From Acidobacteriota bacterium (GTDB lineage Bacteria; Acidobacteriota; Terriglobia; Bryobacterales; Bryobacteraceae): a stretch of DNA of 64,000 nucleotides. The notes beneath the pieces were generated by a model. The model was not told the origin of the DNA and ran no database searches. It saw only the letters and a list, made by a program, of their open reading frames with translations. The DNA is taken from contig JAPKYZ010000101.1 in the NCBI GenBank assembly GCA_026394055.1, positions 121,559 to 185,558 on the forward strand, read 5' to 3'. Position numbers and translations under genes: made by a program. Below are positions 42,805 to 51,428 of the stretch, one piece after another; positions within the stretch are counted from its first letter, which is position 1, and every line of letters begins with the position of its first letter.

Positions 42805-43410
42805 ATGGAATGGACTCGTTCGGAAACTCTCGCCCTCGCCTCTCATGATTGCACTCAGTGCCTCGGCCTTGGCCTTCGCGCCGGCCGCAGGGGTAGCCAA
42901 ACCCCCTGCAACTGTGTTCTGCGCGGCATCTTCCGTGCTTGCTACAACCGGTTCCGCCTGTGCGTGAACAAAGAAAAGCACATGTCCCGGGTGTCGCTGG
43001 AACACACGGGCTCCGGTGGCGCCCGCCGCTACACCTGGGGCCGTAAGGATGAAGAGTACATTGCCGACTTCACGCTGGTCAGCCGCCGCACCCTGACCCC
43101 GGAAGAGTACCGGATTTTCAACTATCACTTTCTGTTAGGCGCCGATTGGAAGCTCTGCTGCCGCAAGCTGAAGATGGACCGGGGGAACTTCTTCCACGCC
43201 GTCTACCGCATCCAGCAGAAGCTGGGCAAGGTGTACCGCGAACTGCAGCCCTACGGGCTCTATCCGCTGGATGAATACTTTGGTGCGTCCAAGAAGCTGG
43301 ACCCGATCATGCTGCCGACGCCGCCCGCGCCGGCCAACGTGATCAACTTCCCCTGGCGCCCCGTGCCGCGCCCGGCTCCGGCGGAAATGCCGCTGCTGCG
43401 GGCGGCGTAG
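42805..43410 (+). CDS. Unrecognised Cys-rich protein with HTH-like centre
   Basis: A 201-aa protein I cannot place with confidence. Its first 50 residues carry five Cys (C16, C19, C35, C37, C46) in the pattern CxxCxGxG...CxC...C, which suggests a zinc site somewhat like a DnaJ-type finger. The middle, TPEEYRIFNYHFLLGADWKLCCRKLKMDRGNFFHAVYRIQQKLGKVYREL, looks like a sigma-region-4-like HTH. The tail is Pro-rich. It has its own promoter and a 13-bp-stem terminator. It is possibly a transcription regulator; this is inference. Confidence 0.65.
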   Translation: MEWTRSETLALASHDCTQCLGLGLRAGRRGSQTPCNCVLRGIFRACYNRFRLCVNKEKHMSRVSLEHTGSGGARRYTWGRKDEEYIADFTLVSRRTLTPEEYRIFNYHFLLGADWKLCCRKLKMDRGNFFHAVYRIQQKLGKVYRELQPYGLYPLDEYFGASKKLDPIMLPTPPAPANVINFPWRPVPRPAPAEMPLLRAA

Positions 43411-43436
43411 ACGACACCGACAGGGCTCCAAACGCA

Positions 43437-43480
43437 ACGATGGCCGGGAAGGGTTCGCCCTCCCGGCCATCGTCGTTTTT
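43437..43480 (+). terminator. Strong rho-independent terminator
   Basis: ACGATGGCCGGGA (43437) and TCCCGGCCATCGT (43461) form a perfect 13-bp stem with an 11-nt loop, followed by CGTTTTTG. It ends the transcript of the 201-aa protein and, read from the other side, may also stop the convergent receptor gene. Confidence 0.88.
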
Positions 43481-43499
43481 GACTGCTCTTAAAGACGCC

Positions 43500-46400
43500 T
43501 TAGAACTGCACCCGCAGGCCAAAACGCATGGAGCGCTGGTCGTCGAGAGCGCTGGTGATCTGCATGAAGTCACCGGCGTTGACGTTGGCGCTGGGGTTGT
43601 TGAAGTGAGGCGTGTTGCTGAGGTTGAAGGCTTCCGCGCGGAACTGCAGGTTCACCCGTTCGGTCAACTTGATGTTCCGGAAGAGGCCAAAGTCCAGGTT
43701 GATGATGCGCGGACCGCGCAGCAAATTGCGGCCCGAGGTGCCGAATCTGGTGGCGGTGACACCGGCAAACGCGGTGCGATCGTAGTACTCGCCGGTGGTG
43801 CCCACCTGGGTGACGGTGGTCTTCACCTGGTCGGCCGTTTGGGTGTTGCCGGGGGCGTTCAGCGCGCCGCCGTCCGCGGTGACGGTGAAGGGGCGGCCGG
43901 AGTAGGCGGCGAAGATGCCGTTCATCTGCCAGCCACGGATGATGGCTCCGGCGATCGGGCCGCCAAAGCCGTTCTTGCCAAACGGAACGTCGTAGACGAA
44001 GCCCAGTTGGAAGTTGTGCGGTGTGTCATAACCGGAGCGGGCGCGGTTGCGCGAAAGCTGGCTGGGGGTCATGAAGATGTACTGGGCCCAGCCATCGTCG
44101 TCCGAGACGTTGATGGCCTTGGAGAACGTGTAGGCGGCCTTCAGCAGCAGGCCCTTGCCCGCGTTGCGGGTGGCTGACATCTGAAGCCCGTTGTAGTTCG
44201 TATTAGCCTGGCCGTTCCAATACCAGGTGGTAGCGGTGCGGCCAAAGGCGGCGTAGAAGGGACGGCCCGTGTTGCCCGCGCCGGCGGCGGCGGCATTGGC
44301 GTCCCAATCGATAAAGCTGCGGATGGTGTTGGTGCCGACGTAGCCCACCGAGGCCAGGATGGCGCCCGGCAGCTTGCGTTCGACAAACAGGTTCCAGCTC
44401 TGGACGTAGCCGCGCGTGACGGAATCGCCTGAGATGGTGCGCATCTGCGCCGTGGCCGGCAGGGCGACGGCGGACTGGCTCAAGTCCGGTCCGCTAAACG
44501 CCGGAATGCCCTGCTCGGTGGTGCCGTAGGGGATGTAGGCCGAAGCGGAGACAAACTCCTGCGCCACAGTCAGCGGGTAGAAGCCGCGGAGCGGGCGGGC
44601 AAACGGCATCGGGTTATAGGTCAGCCCGTAGCCGCTGCGGATGACGGTGTTGTCGCCCAGGCGATAGGCAAAGCCAAAGCGCGGAGCAAACAGCTTCTTG
44701 CTGGTGGAGATGCCCAGGTCGGTGGGGTTGCTGCCGCGGCCGCCCAGCTGCACCAGGTTGGTCTTCTCATCCCACTGCTCGATTCCGCCGTAGCCGGAGC
44801 GGGTCATCATCGGGTAGAGCTCATAGCGGACCCCCATGCTCACCGTCAGCTTGCGGGAAACCTGCCAGCGGTCGCGCACAAAGAAGCCCAACTGATAGTT
44901 GAAGCTGGTCATCTTGGACCACTGCAGGGACTTGCTGACCGACGTGGGCAACCCCAGGTAGAAGGCCGCCTGGGAGTTGAACTGGTTGGTGGGGGTGGCC
45001 GTCAGCGCTCCGGTGGCGTTGGGGAGGCGCGTGCCGGTTGTCGCTTGCGAGAAGTTGAAGCGGCCGCGCGGACCGGCGCCGAGTTCCGGCTGATAGTGGT
45101 TCAGCCAGTGGCGGACGCCTTCAAAGCCAAAGCGGATGTCGTGCTTACCCTTCACCAGGCTGAAGTTCTGCGTCATGGTGTAGGTGGTGTCGCCGTAGAA
45201 GTACGGGTTCCAAGTCTCGGGCAGCCCCAGATCGGCATAGTTGGCGATCTGGAAGTTGGGCATGCCGCTCTCGCGGATGCTGGCGCCGTTGGTGCCCGGG
45301 ATCTTCAGCACATCCAGGCCCGTATTGGTGCCGTAACCGGTGGGGATGGAGTTGGCGCCCGTGCGGGTCCAGCCCATGGTCATGTCCCACAGGAAGGTGG
45401 GCGAAATCGTGTAGGTCTGGCCCACGGTGGCGAGCTGGACCAGCTGGCCCGCATCGCCGATACCGGAATCGCAGCTGCAAGCACCGCCCGCGGCGCCGAA
45501 CGCCGGACGGCCGATGACCAGGGCGTCCATGGCGGCGTACTTGAAGAACCAGCTGTTGCTGGCGGACCGGTTCCAGTTGATCTTGGCGTCGTAGTTATCG
45601 CGCGTCAGGTTCTGGGGGCCGGTGGCGAAGAAGTTGTTGGTGATCCCGGAAAGATTGGGCGCCGGCAGCAGGCCGTAGAGCTGCTGCGTCACCCGGCTCT
45701 GCCGGTTGGTGGGGATCCGGTTGCCCGCAAAAGGCGTGCGGTTGTTGCCCGCCGCGTCACCGGTCTGCGGATCGTAGATGGTGGTGGCGGAGGCCGAAAA
45801 GTCGCCCGCCCGTTGGCTGGCCGTGGGCACGGTCAGCAGCTTGCTGCGGTTCAGGCGCTCGCGCGTGCCTTCATAGCTGCCAAAGAAGAACAGCTTGTTC
45901 TTGATGATCGGGCCGCCCAGGGTTCCGCCATCGATGGTCACCAGGCTCTTGGGCAGCTTGGGATCCTTGAAGAAGACGTTGCGGGCGCCCCAGGCGCTGT
46001 TCTCGTGGAACGCAAAGCCGCTGCCGTGCAGGCTGTTGGTACCGGACTTGGTGACCACGGTGGTGGCCGCGCCGCCCGCCATGCCCTGCTCCGCGTCAAA
46101 GCTATTGGTGGAGATGTTCACCGTTTCGATGGTCTCCGCCGGGGCGACGTAGGCCGTGTGGTGGGGCAACCAGATGTTGGTGTTCACCGCGCCGTCCAGC
46201 TTGGTGACGTTGTTGTTGCGGTTGACGCCGTTGACGCTGGTGGTCAACGAGCGGCCCGGCGTCGAGCCCGCCGAGTTCTGATACCGCCCGGGCGTCGCCC
46301 CGGGGACCAGGTTAATCAAGCTCTGGTAGTTGCGGTAGCGCGGCAGGGGAATGTTGGTGACTTCCTTGGACCCGATTTCGACGTGTACGTCGGATTTGTC

Positions 46401-46787
46401 AGTCTGCAGTTGGGCCGTGGTGGCTTCCACCGTCACCTGGTCGGTGACGTCGCCCACTTTCAAGGAAAGATCGAGACGCGCAATGTTGTTGATGCTGATG
46501 ACGATTCCCGCGCGGCTGGTGGTTTGGAAGCCGGGGGCGCTGATTTTGACATCGTAGGTGCCCGCGTTCACGTTCTGGAACGTGTAGCGGCCGTTGGAGT
46601 CGCTGCTCGACTCGCGGGTGTAGCCGGTTTCGCGATTGGTAATCGTTACTTGGGCGCCAGCAATCACGGCACTGGTGGGGTCGGTGACATCACCGATCAA
46701 AGAACCATAAAGAACCTGTGCCGAGGTGGGCAGGGAACAGGCTAAAAACACGCTGGCCAACGCCAGCGACAGAGTACTTCGGCTCAT
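43500..46787 (-). CDS. TonB-dependent receptor, Oar-like, with carboxypeptidase-regulatory domain
   Basis: A 1095-aa outer-membrane protein. A signal peptide (LSLALASVFLACSLPTSAQ) is followed by a CarboxypepD_reg-like Ig-type domain (about 30-110, GSLIGDVTDPTSAVIAGAQVTITN, GRYTFQNVNAGTYDVKISAPGF). A plug follows (about 115-260, with IPLPRYRNYQSLINLVPG), then the barrel to the terminal LRVQF. The ATG at 46787 is selected for its AGGAG ribosome binding site. Such receptors in Acidobacteriota are thought to import large substrates such as oligosaccharides, but the ligand is unknown. Monocistronic. Confidence 0.93.
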   Translation of the reverse strand: MSRSTLSLALASVFLACSLPTSAQVLYGSLIGDVTDPTSAVIAGAQVTITNRETGYTRESSSDSNGRYTFQNVNAGTYDVKISAPGFQTTSRAGIVISINNIARLDLSLKVGDVTDQVTVEATTAQLQTDKSDVHVEIGSKEVTNIPLPRYRNYQSLINLVPGATPGRYQNSAGSTPGRSLTTSVNGVNRNNNVTKLDGAVNTNIWLPHHTAYVAPAETIETVNISTNSFDAEQGMAGGAATTVVTKSGTNSLHGSGFAFHENSAWGARNVFFKDPKLPKSLVTIDGGTLGGPIIKNKLFFFGSYEGTRERLNRSKLLTVPTASQRAGDFSASATTIYDPQTGDAAGNNRTPFAGNRIPTNRQSRVTQQLYGLLPAPNLSGITNNFFATGPQNLTRDNYDAKINWNRSASNSWFFKYAAMDALVIGRPAFGAAGGACSCDSGIGDAGQLVQLATVGQTYTISPTFLWDMTMGWTRTGANSIPTGYGTNTGLDVLKIPGTNGASIRESGMPNFQIANYADLGLPETWNPYFYGDTTYTMTQNFSLVKGKHDIRFGFEGVRHWLNHYQPELGAGPRGRFNFSQATTGTRLPNATGALTATPTNQFNSQAAFYLGLPTSVSKSLQWSKMTSFNYQLGFFVRDRWQVSRKLTVSMGVRYELYPMMTRSGYGGIEQWDEKTNLVQLGGRGSNPTDLGISTSKKLFAPRFGFAYRLGDNTVIRSGYGLTYNPMPFARPLRGFYPLTVAQEFVSASAYIPYGTTEQGIPAFSGPDLSQSAVALPATAQMRTISGDSVTRGYVQSWNLFVERKLPGAILASVGYVGTNTIRSFIDWDANAAAAGAGNTGRPFYAAFGRTATTWYWNGQANTNYNGLQMSATRNAGKGLLLKAAYTFSKAINVSDDDGWAQYIFMTPSQLSRNRARSGYDTPHNFQLGFVYDVPFGKNGFGGPIAGAIIRGWQMNGIFAAYSGRPFTVTADGGALNAPGNTQTADQVKTTVTQVGTTGEYYDRTAFAGVTATRFGTSGRNLLRGPRIINLDFGLFRNIKLTERVNLQFRAEAFNLSNTPHFNNPSANVNAGDFMQITSALDDQRSMRFGLRVQF

Positions 46788-47211
46788 AAGACACTCCTGA
46801 AACGAGAAGAAACAGATTAATTTGAGCGGACCGTGCTCGTGCAGCGCGCATCGTGTCGCTGTCGGAATGATTATCACATATTAATGCGACACACCCGCCG
46901 GGGAACCGCCTAATTGGCGTATGCAAATGTTTTGCACGCGGGCTAAGTGGCGTTTTTATAATGCGGTAGCTCTTCGCCCCGCGGCACTGGGGGCCAGCGA
47001 AGTTGTAAACGGACGGTGCAGCTTTGGCGCGCGGACGGCCCGAATTTGTTCGGGAAAAGGCCGGCCAGGCGCCACGGCCTAACACCACCTCGGCCTCCTA
47101 CGGCAACCGCGCAATGGGATGGGGGAGTCTTTCAGGTCCAGATCAGTTAGATTGGAAAACGCGGGCCGTGAAGTTGCCGGCAGACTTTGTTTGAATGTAT
47201 AGTACTTTATA
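46788..47211. other. Divergent intergenic region, receptor / phosphoesterase
   Basis: A 424-bp, partly AT-rich spacer. On the minus strand an extended -10-like TGTGATAAT (46870-46878) could serve the receptor. On the plus strand TTGCAC (46932) and a perfect TATAAT (46957) with a 19-bp spacer lie over the dyad TGCAAA-TGT-TTTGCA (46922-46936). No gene is recognised. Confidence 0.45.
46932..46962 (+). promoter_or_regulatory. Candidate promoter with overlapping dyad
   Basis: TTGCAC-N19-TATAAT, with the palindrome TGCAAA-TGT-TTTGCA covering the -35 box. The -10 is perfect, while the spacer is longer than ideal. It may drive the phosphoesterase 250 bp away or a short untranslated RNA. Confidence 0.4.
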
Positions 47212-48048
47212 GTGAAAAGAACATTGCTCTACTCTTCACTGGCGATCATCGCCTGCCTCGGCCTCTACACCCGCTTTTGGGAACCCAATTGGCTGGAGCA
47301 AACGACGCGCCGGATTCCCATTTCCCGCTTAGCCCGGCCCGTGCGGGCGGTGCACCTTTCCGACCTCCATGCCTCGCCCGAAGTCTCCCCTGATCTGATT
47401 GACGAAAGCTTCCGGATGGCGATCGCCGCCAAGCCCGACGTCGTCCTGTTGACCGGCGACTTCGTCACCACCACCACCACCTTTGATCGCGCCACGCTGA
47501 TCTCCCAATTGAAGCGGCTGGCGCAAGCGGTGCCCACGTTTGCGGTGTTGGGCAACCATGATGGCGGCGAGTGGAGCCTGAGTTGCGGCGATTCTGACTC
47601 GACCGAAGCGCTCCGCTCGGTGCTGCGGGAGAGCGGCGTCGTGCTGCTCGATAACGAGTCCCGGCTGATCGAGCTGAATTCGCAGACCGTCCAACTGGTG
47701 GGCGTGGGAGATCTATGGTCGGGCGAGATCAACCCCGCACGAGCCTTTGCGCAGGCTAAACCAGGCGTGCCGACGATCCTGCTTTCCCACAATCCCGATA
47801 CCAAGGCACAACTGAAACGCTACGAGTGGGACCTGATGTTGAGCGGCCACACCCACGGCGGCCAAGTGGTGATGCCGATTCTGGGATGGAGCCATGTGCC
47901 GATGTGGGATCACCGGTTCACCCGAGGTCTCAACCCCTGGCAAGGGAGATGGATCCACATCACCCGCGGCGTGGGCAACGTCCGCGGCATCCGCTTCAAC
48001 TGCCGGCCGGAAGTTTCGGTGCTGAATCTGGAGCCCAAGGCGATGTAG
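47212..48048 (+). CDS. Metallophosphoesterase (YkuE/YaeI-like)
   Basis: A 278-aa calcineurin-like phosphoesterase with an N-terminal hydrophobic anchor (LLYSSLAIIACLGLYTRFW). Metal motifs in order: LSDLHASPE near 48, LLTGDFV near 79, VLGNHDGGEW near 113, LLSHNPD near 191, and LSGHTHGGQV near 209. This matches periplasm- or membrane-facing enzymes of the YkuE type, which act on phospholipid headgroups such as UDP-diacylglucosamine-like substrates. The start is GTG at 47212. Confidence 0.93.
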   Translation: MKRTLLYSSLAIIACLGLYTRFWEPNWLEQTTRRIPISRLARPVRAVHLSDLHASPEVSPDLIDESFRMAIAAKPDVVLLTGDFVTTTTTFDRATLISQLKRLAQAVPTFAVLGNHDGGEWSLSCGDSDSTEALRSVLRESGVVLLDNESRLIELNSQTVQLVGVGDLWSGEINPARAFAQAKPGVPTILLSHNPDTKAQLKRYEWDLMLSGHTHGGQVVMPILGWSHVPMWDHRFTRGLNPWQGRWIHITRGVGNVRGIRFNCRPEVSVLNLEPKAM

Positions 48049-48103
48049 CTCTCGATAGGGCGCATGGAAACAAGTTACGGTGCGGCCGGCCAAGCTCTGC
48101 CGT

Positions 48104-48255
48104 CTCACGCTGAGCCGCGACAGAATGGAGCGGAGTCTTGAACCTTAGAGCCATGCTCGCCCGCCGTTCTACGCCTTCTCCTGTCCGAACTACTCATCCC
48201 TGCTGCCCTTACCGTCGGTAGGGCACTCCGCCATTCTGTCGCTGCTCAGTGTGCG
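48104..48255. repeat. Pair of inverted REP-like units (MITE-like) between convergent genes
   Basis: CTGAGCCGCGACAGAATGG (48110-48128) and CCATTCTGTCGCTGCTCAG (48231-48249) are reverse complements at 18 of 19 positions, with partial matching continuing on both sides. The 102-bp centre contains a hairpin TGCCCT/AGGGCA (about 48203-48224). It lies between the 3' ends of the phosphoesterase and MurB genes. The start CTGAGCCGCGAC is shared with repeats near 63.9 kb. Confidence 0.7.
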
Positions 48256-48313
48256 GCGTCTGCGTGTGACTTGGGAAACGTATCCGTTGCGTCGAAGGTG
48301 GTACGAACGCGCG

Positions 48314-49285
48314 CTAGTAGCTAACCCGGTCCGGAAAGCCCACAAACTGAACCTCTGGCTCCAGGTCGAAGCCGAATTCTTGCCGCACTCGGCCCTTCAA
48401 GTTGTCGATCAGCTGCACCACTTGCGCAGCCGTGCCGCTACCGGCGTTGTAGAGCAAGTTGGCGTGATACGGTGCCACCCGGATGCCGCCCGCGACCTCG
48501 CCTTTGGCACCGATCTGCTCAAGAAAGTAGGCCGCGGGCACCTTGCCTTCCCGGACCAGCTTTTCCGGTACACGCTGCTGGGCTCCTCGCGGCAGTTGGG
48601 CGAACAGGCAGTTCTTGAAGATGCTCCCGGCGCATTTCATGGTGGGCGGAAACTTTTCGTCGCGGGTGGCGCGGATCTCTTCCGCCCGAGCGGCGAGCGC
48701 CGCCGCATCGCCCGGACGGAGGGTGAACTCCGCCGTCAGGATGATCCAGTGCTTGTTCTGCTTAAAGCGGCTGGCGCGGTAGGTGAAGCCGCACTCGGCA
48801 TTTGACAGCCAGCGCCGCTCGGCGCCGTCCCAGATCTCGACCCGGGCCAGCGTCTCGTGGATCGATTGGCCGTACGCTCCCGCGTTGCCGTAGACGGCGC
48901 CCGACACCCAGCCCGGGATGCGCATCATGGATTCGAGACCGGCCAAGCCGTGCGCGACCGCATACTGCACCAGGGCTTCCAGATCGGCGCCGGATTCGAC
49001 GCGGATGGTCGAGCCGTGATGCTCGATTGTCCGGCCCGTGTAGCGCAGCACCGTGCCCCGGTAGCCCGCATCGGAGACCACGAGATTGGTGCCGCCACCG
49101 AGCACGATATGCGGTCCACCGGCGGACTGCAGCTCCCCGATAAACTCCACCGCGGAGTCGGCATCCACCAGCAGGTCGGCCGGGCCGCCGAGGCCAAACC
49201 GGGTGTAGTCAGAAAGTGGTGCGTCGGTGCGTCGCAATCTTCTAGGATAGACCTCAGAGCCCGCAAAGGAGGGCGCAACCCGCAT
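48314..49285 (-). CDS. murB: UDP-N-acetylenolpyruvoylglucosamine reductase
   Basis: A 323-aa FAD enzyme of peptidoglycan precursor synthesis; it reduces UDP-GlcNAc-enolpyruvate to UDP-MurNAc with NADPH. Motifs: the FAD-domain DYTRFGLGGPADLLV, LGGGTNLVVSD, RIPGWVSGAVYGNAGAYG, the catalytic-Ser region AGSIFKNC, and the closing YHANLLYN. The ATG at 49285 overlaps the divergent DUF2461 start (CATG). A TTG at 49237 (LRRTDAPLSDYT) is an alternative giving 307 aa and avoiding the overlap. Confidence 0.93.
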   Translation of the reverse strand: MRVAPSFAGSEVYPRRLRRTDAPLSDYTRFGLGGPADLLVDADSAVEFIGELQSAGGPHIVLGGGTNLVVSDAGYRGTVLRYTGRTIEHHGSTIRVESGADLEALVQYAVAHGLAGLESMMRIPGWVSGAVYGNAGAYGQSIHETLARVEIWDGAERRWLSNAECGFTYRASRFKQNKHWIILTAEFTLRPGDAAALAARAEEIRATRDEKFPPTMKCAGSIFKNCLFAQLPRGAQQRVPEKLVREGKVPAAYFLEQIGAKGEVAGGIRVAPYHANLLYNAGSGTAAQVVQLIDNLKGRVRQEFGFDLEPEVQFVGFPDRVSY

Positions 49286-49994
49286 GCCTGCCAGTTTCTC
49301 CGGCTTTTCCCCCGCCGCCCTGAAGTTCCTAAAGGCGCTGAAGAAGAACAACAACCGCGAGTGGTTCCAGGCGCGCAAGGAGACGTTCGACACGGAGCTG
49401 AAGGCGCCACTGGAGCAGCTGGTGAACGCCGTCAACGAACGGCTGCTCAGCTTTGCGCCGGATTACCTGACCGAGCCCAAGCAGGCCATCTTCCGCATCT
49501 ACCGCGACACCCGGTTCTCGAACGACAAGACGCCCTACAAGACGCACATCGCCGCCTGGTTTAAAAGGCGGGGCATCACCGATAAGTCGGCCGGCGGGTT
49601 CTACTTCCACATCTCAGCCGAGGAAGTGGTGGTGGCGGGCGGAGTCTACATGCCGCCCAAGGAGCAACTGGCCGCGGTCCGGCACCATCTGGTGGAACAT
49701 CACGAACGGTTCCGCCAGTTGGCCGCCAGCAAGAAGCTGAAAACGCTTACTGAGTTCGAGGGCGAAACTTTGCTGCGTGACCCCAAAGGCTTCCCCAAGG
49801 ATCACCCGGCCAGCGACTTGATCCGCCGCAAGCAGTGGGGGTGGCACTCGAAACTGCCCGCCGAGACGGCGCTACGGCCCGATTTGTTGAAGGAGATCAC
49901 GGCGCGCCTGGAGGCGCTCGCGCCGGGTGTGGAGTTTCTGAATGAGCCGTTCCGGGTGGCCGCCAAGCCGCGCCGGGAGATGTTCTTCGAGTAA
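49284..49994 (+). CDS. DUF2461 family protein
   Basis: A 236-aa protein of the DUF2461 (TIGR02453) family: N-terminal FSPAALKFLKALKKNNNREWFQARKETFD, then DTRFSNDKTPYKTHIAAWF, and GGFYFHISAEEVVVAGGVYMPP. The ATG at 49284 has AAAGGAGG about 12 nt upstream. The molecular function is not settled. Its start codon overlaps that of murB on the other strand, so the two may be regulated reciprocally. Confidence 0.9.
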   Translation: MPASFSGFSPAALKFLKALKKNNNREWFQARKETFDTELKAPLEQLVNAVNERLLSFAPDYLTEPKQAIFRIYRDTRFSNDKTPYKTHIAAWFKRRGITDKSAGGFYFHISAEEVVVAGGVYMPPKEQLAAVRHHLVEHHERFRQLAASKKLKTLTEFEGETLLRDPKGFPKDHPASDLIRRKQWGWHSKLPAETALRPDLLKEITARLEALAPGVEFLNEPFRVAAKPRREMFFE

Positions 49995-50110
49995 GGGTCG
50001 CGGCACCTTTGGGGTGTAAGCCCAAAAAAACGGGATCGGGCGCAGAAAAATGGGGCGAAACTACAGCACGGAGGGGCGAAGTGGGTCTATACTGTCGAAT
50101 GAAACACGGG

Positions 50111-50157
50111 GCGCCTCCCAGCAAGTTGGTCGTTGGGGAAAGGGAGCTAGGAGGCGC
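50111..50157. terminator. Hairpin in convergent spacer
   Basis: GCGCCTCCCAGC (50111) and GCTAGGAGGCGC (50146) pair at 11 of 12 positions around a 23-nt loop, between the DUF2461 gene and the end of the nuo operon. There is no clear U-tract. A 23-codon frame (50099-50170, MKHGAPPSKLVV...) crosses the whole hairpin. Confidence 0.5.
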
Positions 50158-50278
50158 TTCGTTCCCGTAGTTACCTCTTATTACGTACGCCCGCGCGTTT
50201 CGTTCCGCGATCCTGTATGAATTTTTGTAGCTGCTCTTTTTTCTGGAAGAGCCGTGCGTGTTTAGCCGGAACGGCCGT

Positions 50279-51427
50279 CTAGAGCAGCCCCACCACCGCA
50301 TTCAAGGCCAGTGAGGCCAAGCCCAGCGGGATCAAACGTTTCCATCCGATATCCATCAACTGGTCGTACCGGAACCGGGGCCACGTGCCGCGGAACCAGA
50401 TGAAGACGTAGAGCATCACGCCGACCTTGAAGAAGAACCAGAAGAAGCCCGACAGGTAGTGGTTCAAGCCCGGCACAAGGAACGGCGCCGCTAGCAGGAT
50501 CAACAGGCCGCCCACAATCTGCAGTCCGACGCGCGGCAGCTTGGGTTGCAGCTTGCCCGCCATCCAGATGGAGGCGGCGCCAGTGCCGGCGATGCAGAGC
50601 ACCGGGAATGCGTAGTCAAACACTGGCCCCAGCCAGGTGACGTTCGGGAACGGCCGCATCCAGCCCCCCAGGAAGAGCGTGGCGCCAACGGCTGAGATCA
50701 CGAACATGTTGGCGTATTCGGCCAGCATGTAGAGCGCCCAGCGGAAGCCCGAATACTCAGTGTGGAACCCGGCTACGAGCTCCGATTCCGCTTCAGGCAA
50801 GTCAAACGGAGCGCGGTTGGTTTCGGCCGTCGCCGCAATGATGAAGATCAGGAAGGGGATGAACATCAGGCCGTAGTTTGAGAACAGGAACCAGATGTTG
50901 CGGTCAAGCTGCGCCTGCACGATCTCGACCATGCTCAGCGTGCCTGCCGCCATCACTCCGGCCAGCAGCGCCAGCGACAGCGCCACTTCATAGCTCACCA
51001 GCTGGGCAGCACTGCGCAGCGCTCCCAGCAGCGGGTAATGGCTGTTTGATGCCCAGCCGCCTAGGATAATGCCCAGAATCCCGACGGCTCCCATGCCCGC
51101 GATCACCAGCAAGCCCACGTTGACGTCCGCCGCCACGATGGAGTCGGCAAAGGGCAACACCGCAAAGCTGGTGAGCGCCGTAAAGAGCGTGACGATCGGA
51201 GCCGCCAGGAACAGCCACTTGTCCGCCACGGTGGGCACGATGTCTTCCTTCAGCAGCAGCTTTAAGGCGTCAGCGATGGGTTGCAGCAGGCCGTACGGCC
51301 CGACGCGCATCGGCCCCAGGCGGACCTGGAAGTCGGCCAGCACCTTGCGCTCCAAGTGGACCAGATAGCCCGCCACCAACGGGAAAACCAGGATCACCAC
51401 CAGCAAAATCAAGATCGGGATCAGCAT
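50279..51427 (-). CDS. nuoH: NADH-quinone oxidoreductase subunit H
   Basis: A 382-aa subunit of the complex I membrane arm near the quinone site, with about eight or nine helices. Signatures: YLVHLERKVLADFQVRLGPMRVGPYGLLQP near the start and AETNRAPFDLPEAESELVAGFHTEYSG near 215, the acidic loop that takes part in coupling. It is the last gene of the operon here, after nuoN; the usual place is between nuoG and nuoI. It ends in a hairpin-bearing spacer. Confidence 0.96.
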   Translation of the reverse strand: MLIPILILLVVILVFPLVAGYLVHLERKVLADFQVRLGPMRVGPYGLLQPIADALKLLLKEDIVPTVADKWLFLAAPIVTLFTALTSFAVLPFADSIVAADVNVGLLVIAGMGAVGILGIILGGWASNSHYPLLGALRSAAQLVSYEVALSLALLAGVMAAGTLSMVEIVQAQLDRNIWFLFSNYGLMFIPFLIFIIAATAETNRAPFDLPEAESELVAGFHTEYSGFRWALYMLAEYANMFVISAVGATLFLGGWMRPFPNVTWLGPVFDYAFPVLCIAGTGAASIWMAGKLQPKLPRVGLQIVGGLLILLAAPFLVPGLNHYLSGFFWFFFKVGVMLYVFIWFRGTWPRFRYDQLMDIGWKRLIPLGLASLALNAVVGLL

Positions 51428-51428
51428 G

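Noticed and set aside
45045..46745. 566-codon open frame antisense to the large TonB-dependent receptor
   Set aside because: It is a GC-skew shadow of a real gene with signal peptide, plug and barrel; its translation is low-complexity Val/Gly/Arg/His and resembles no protein.
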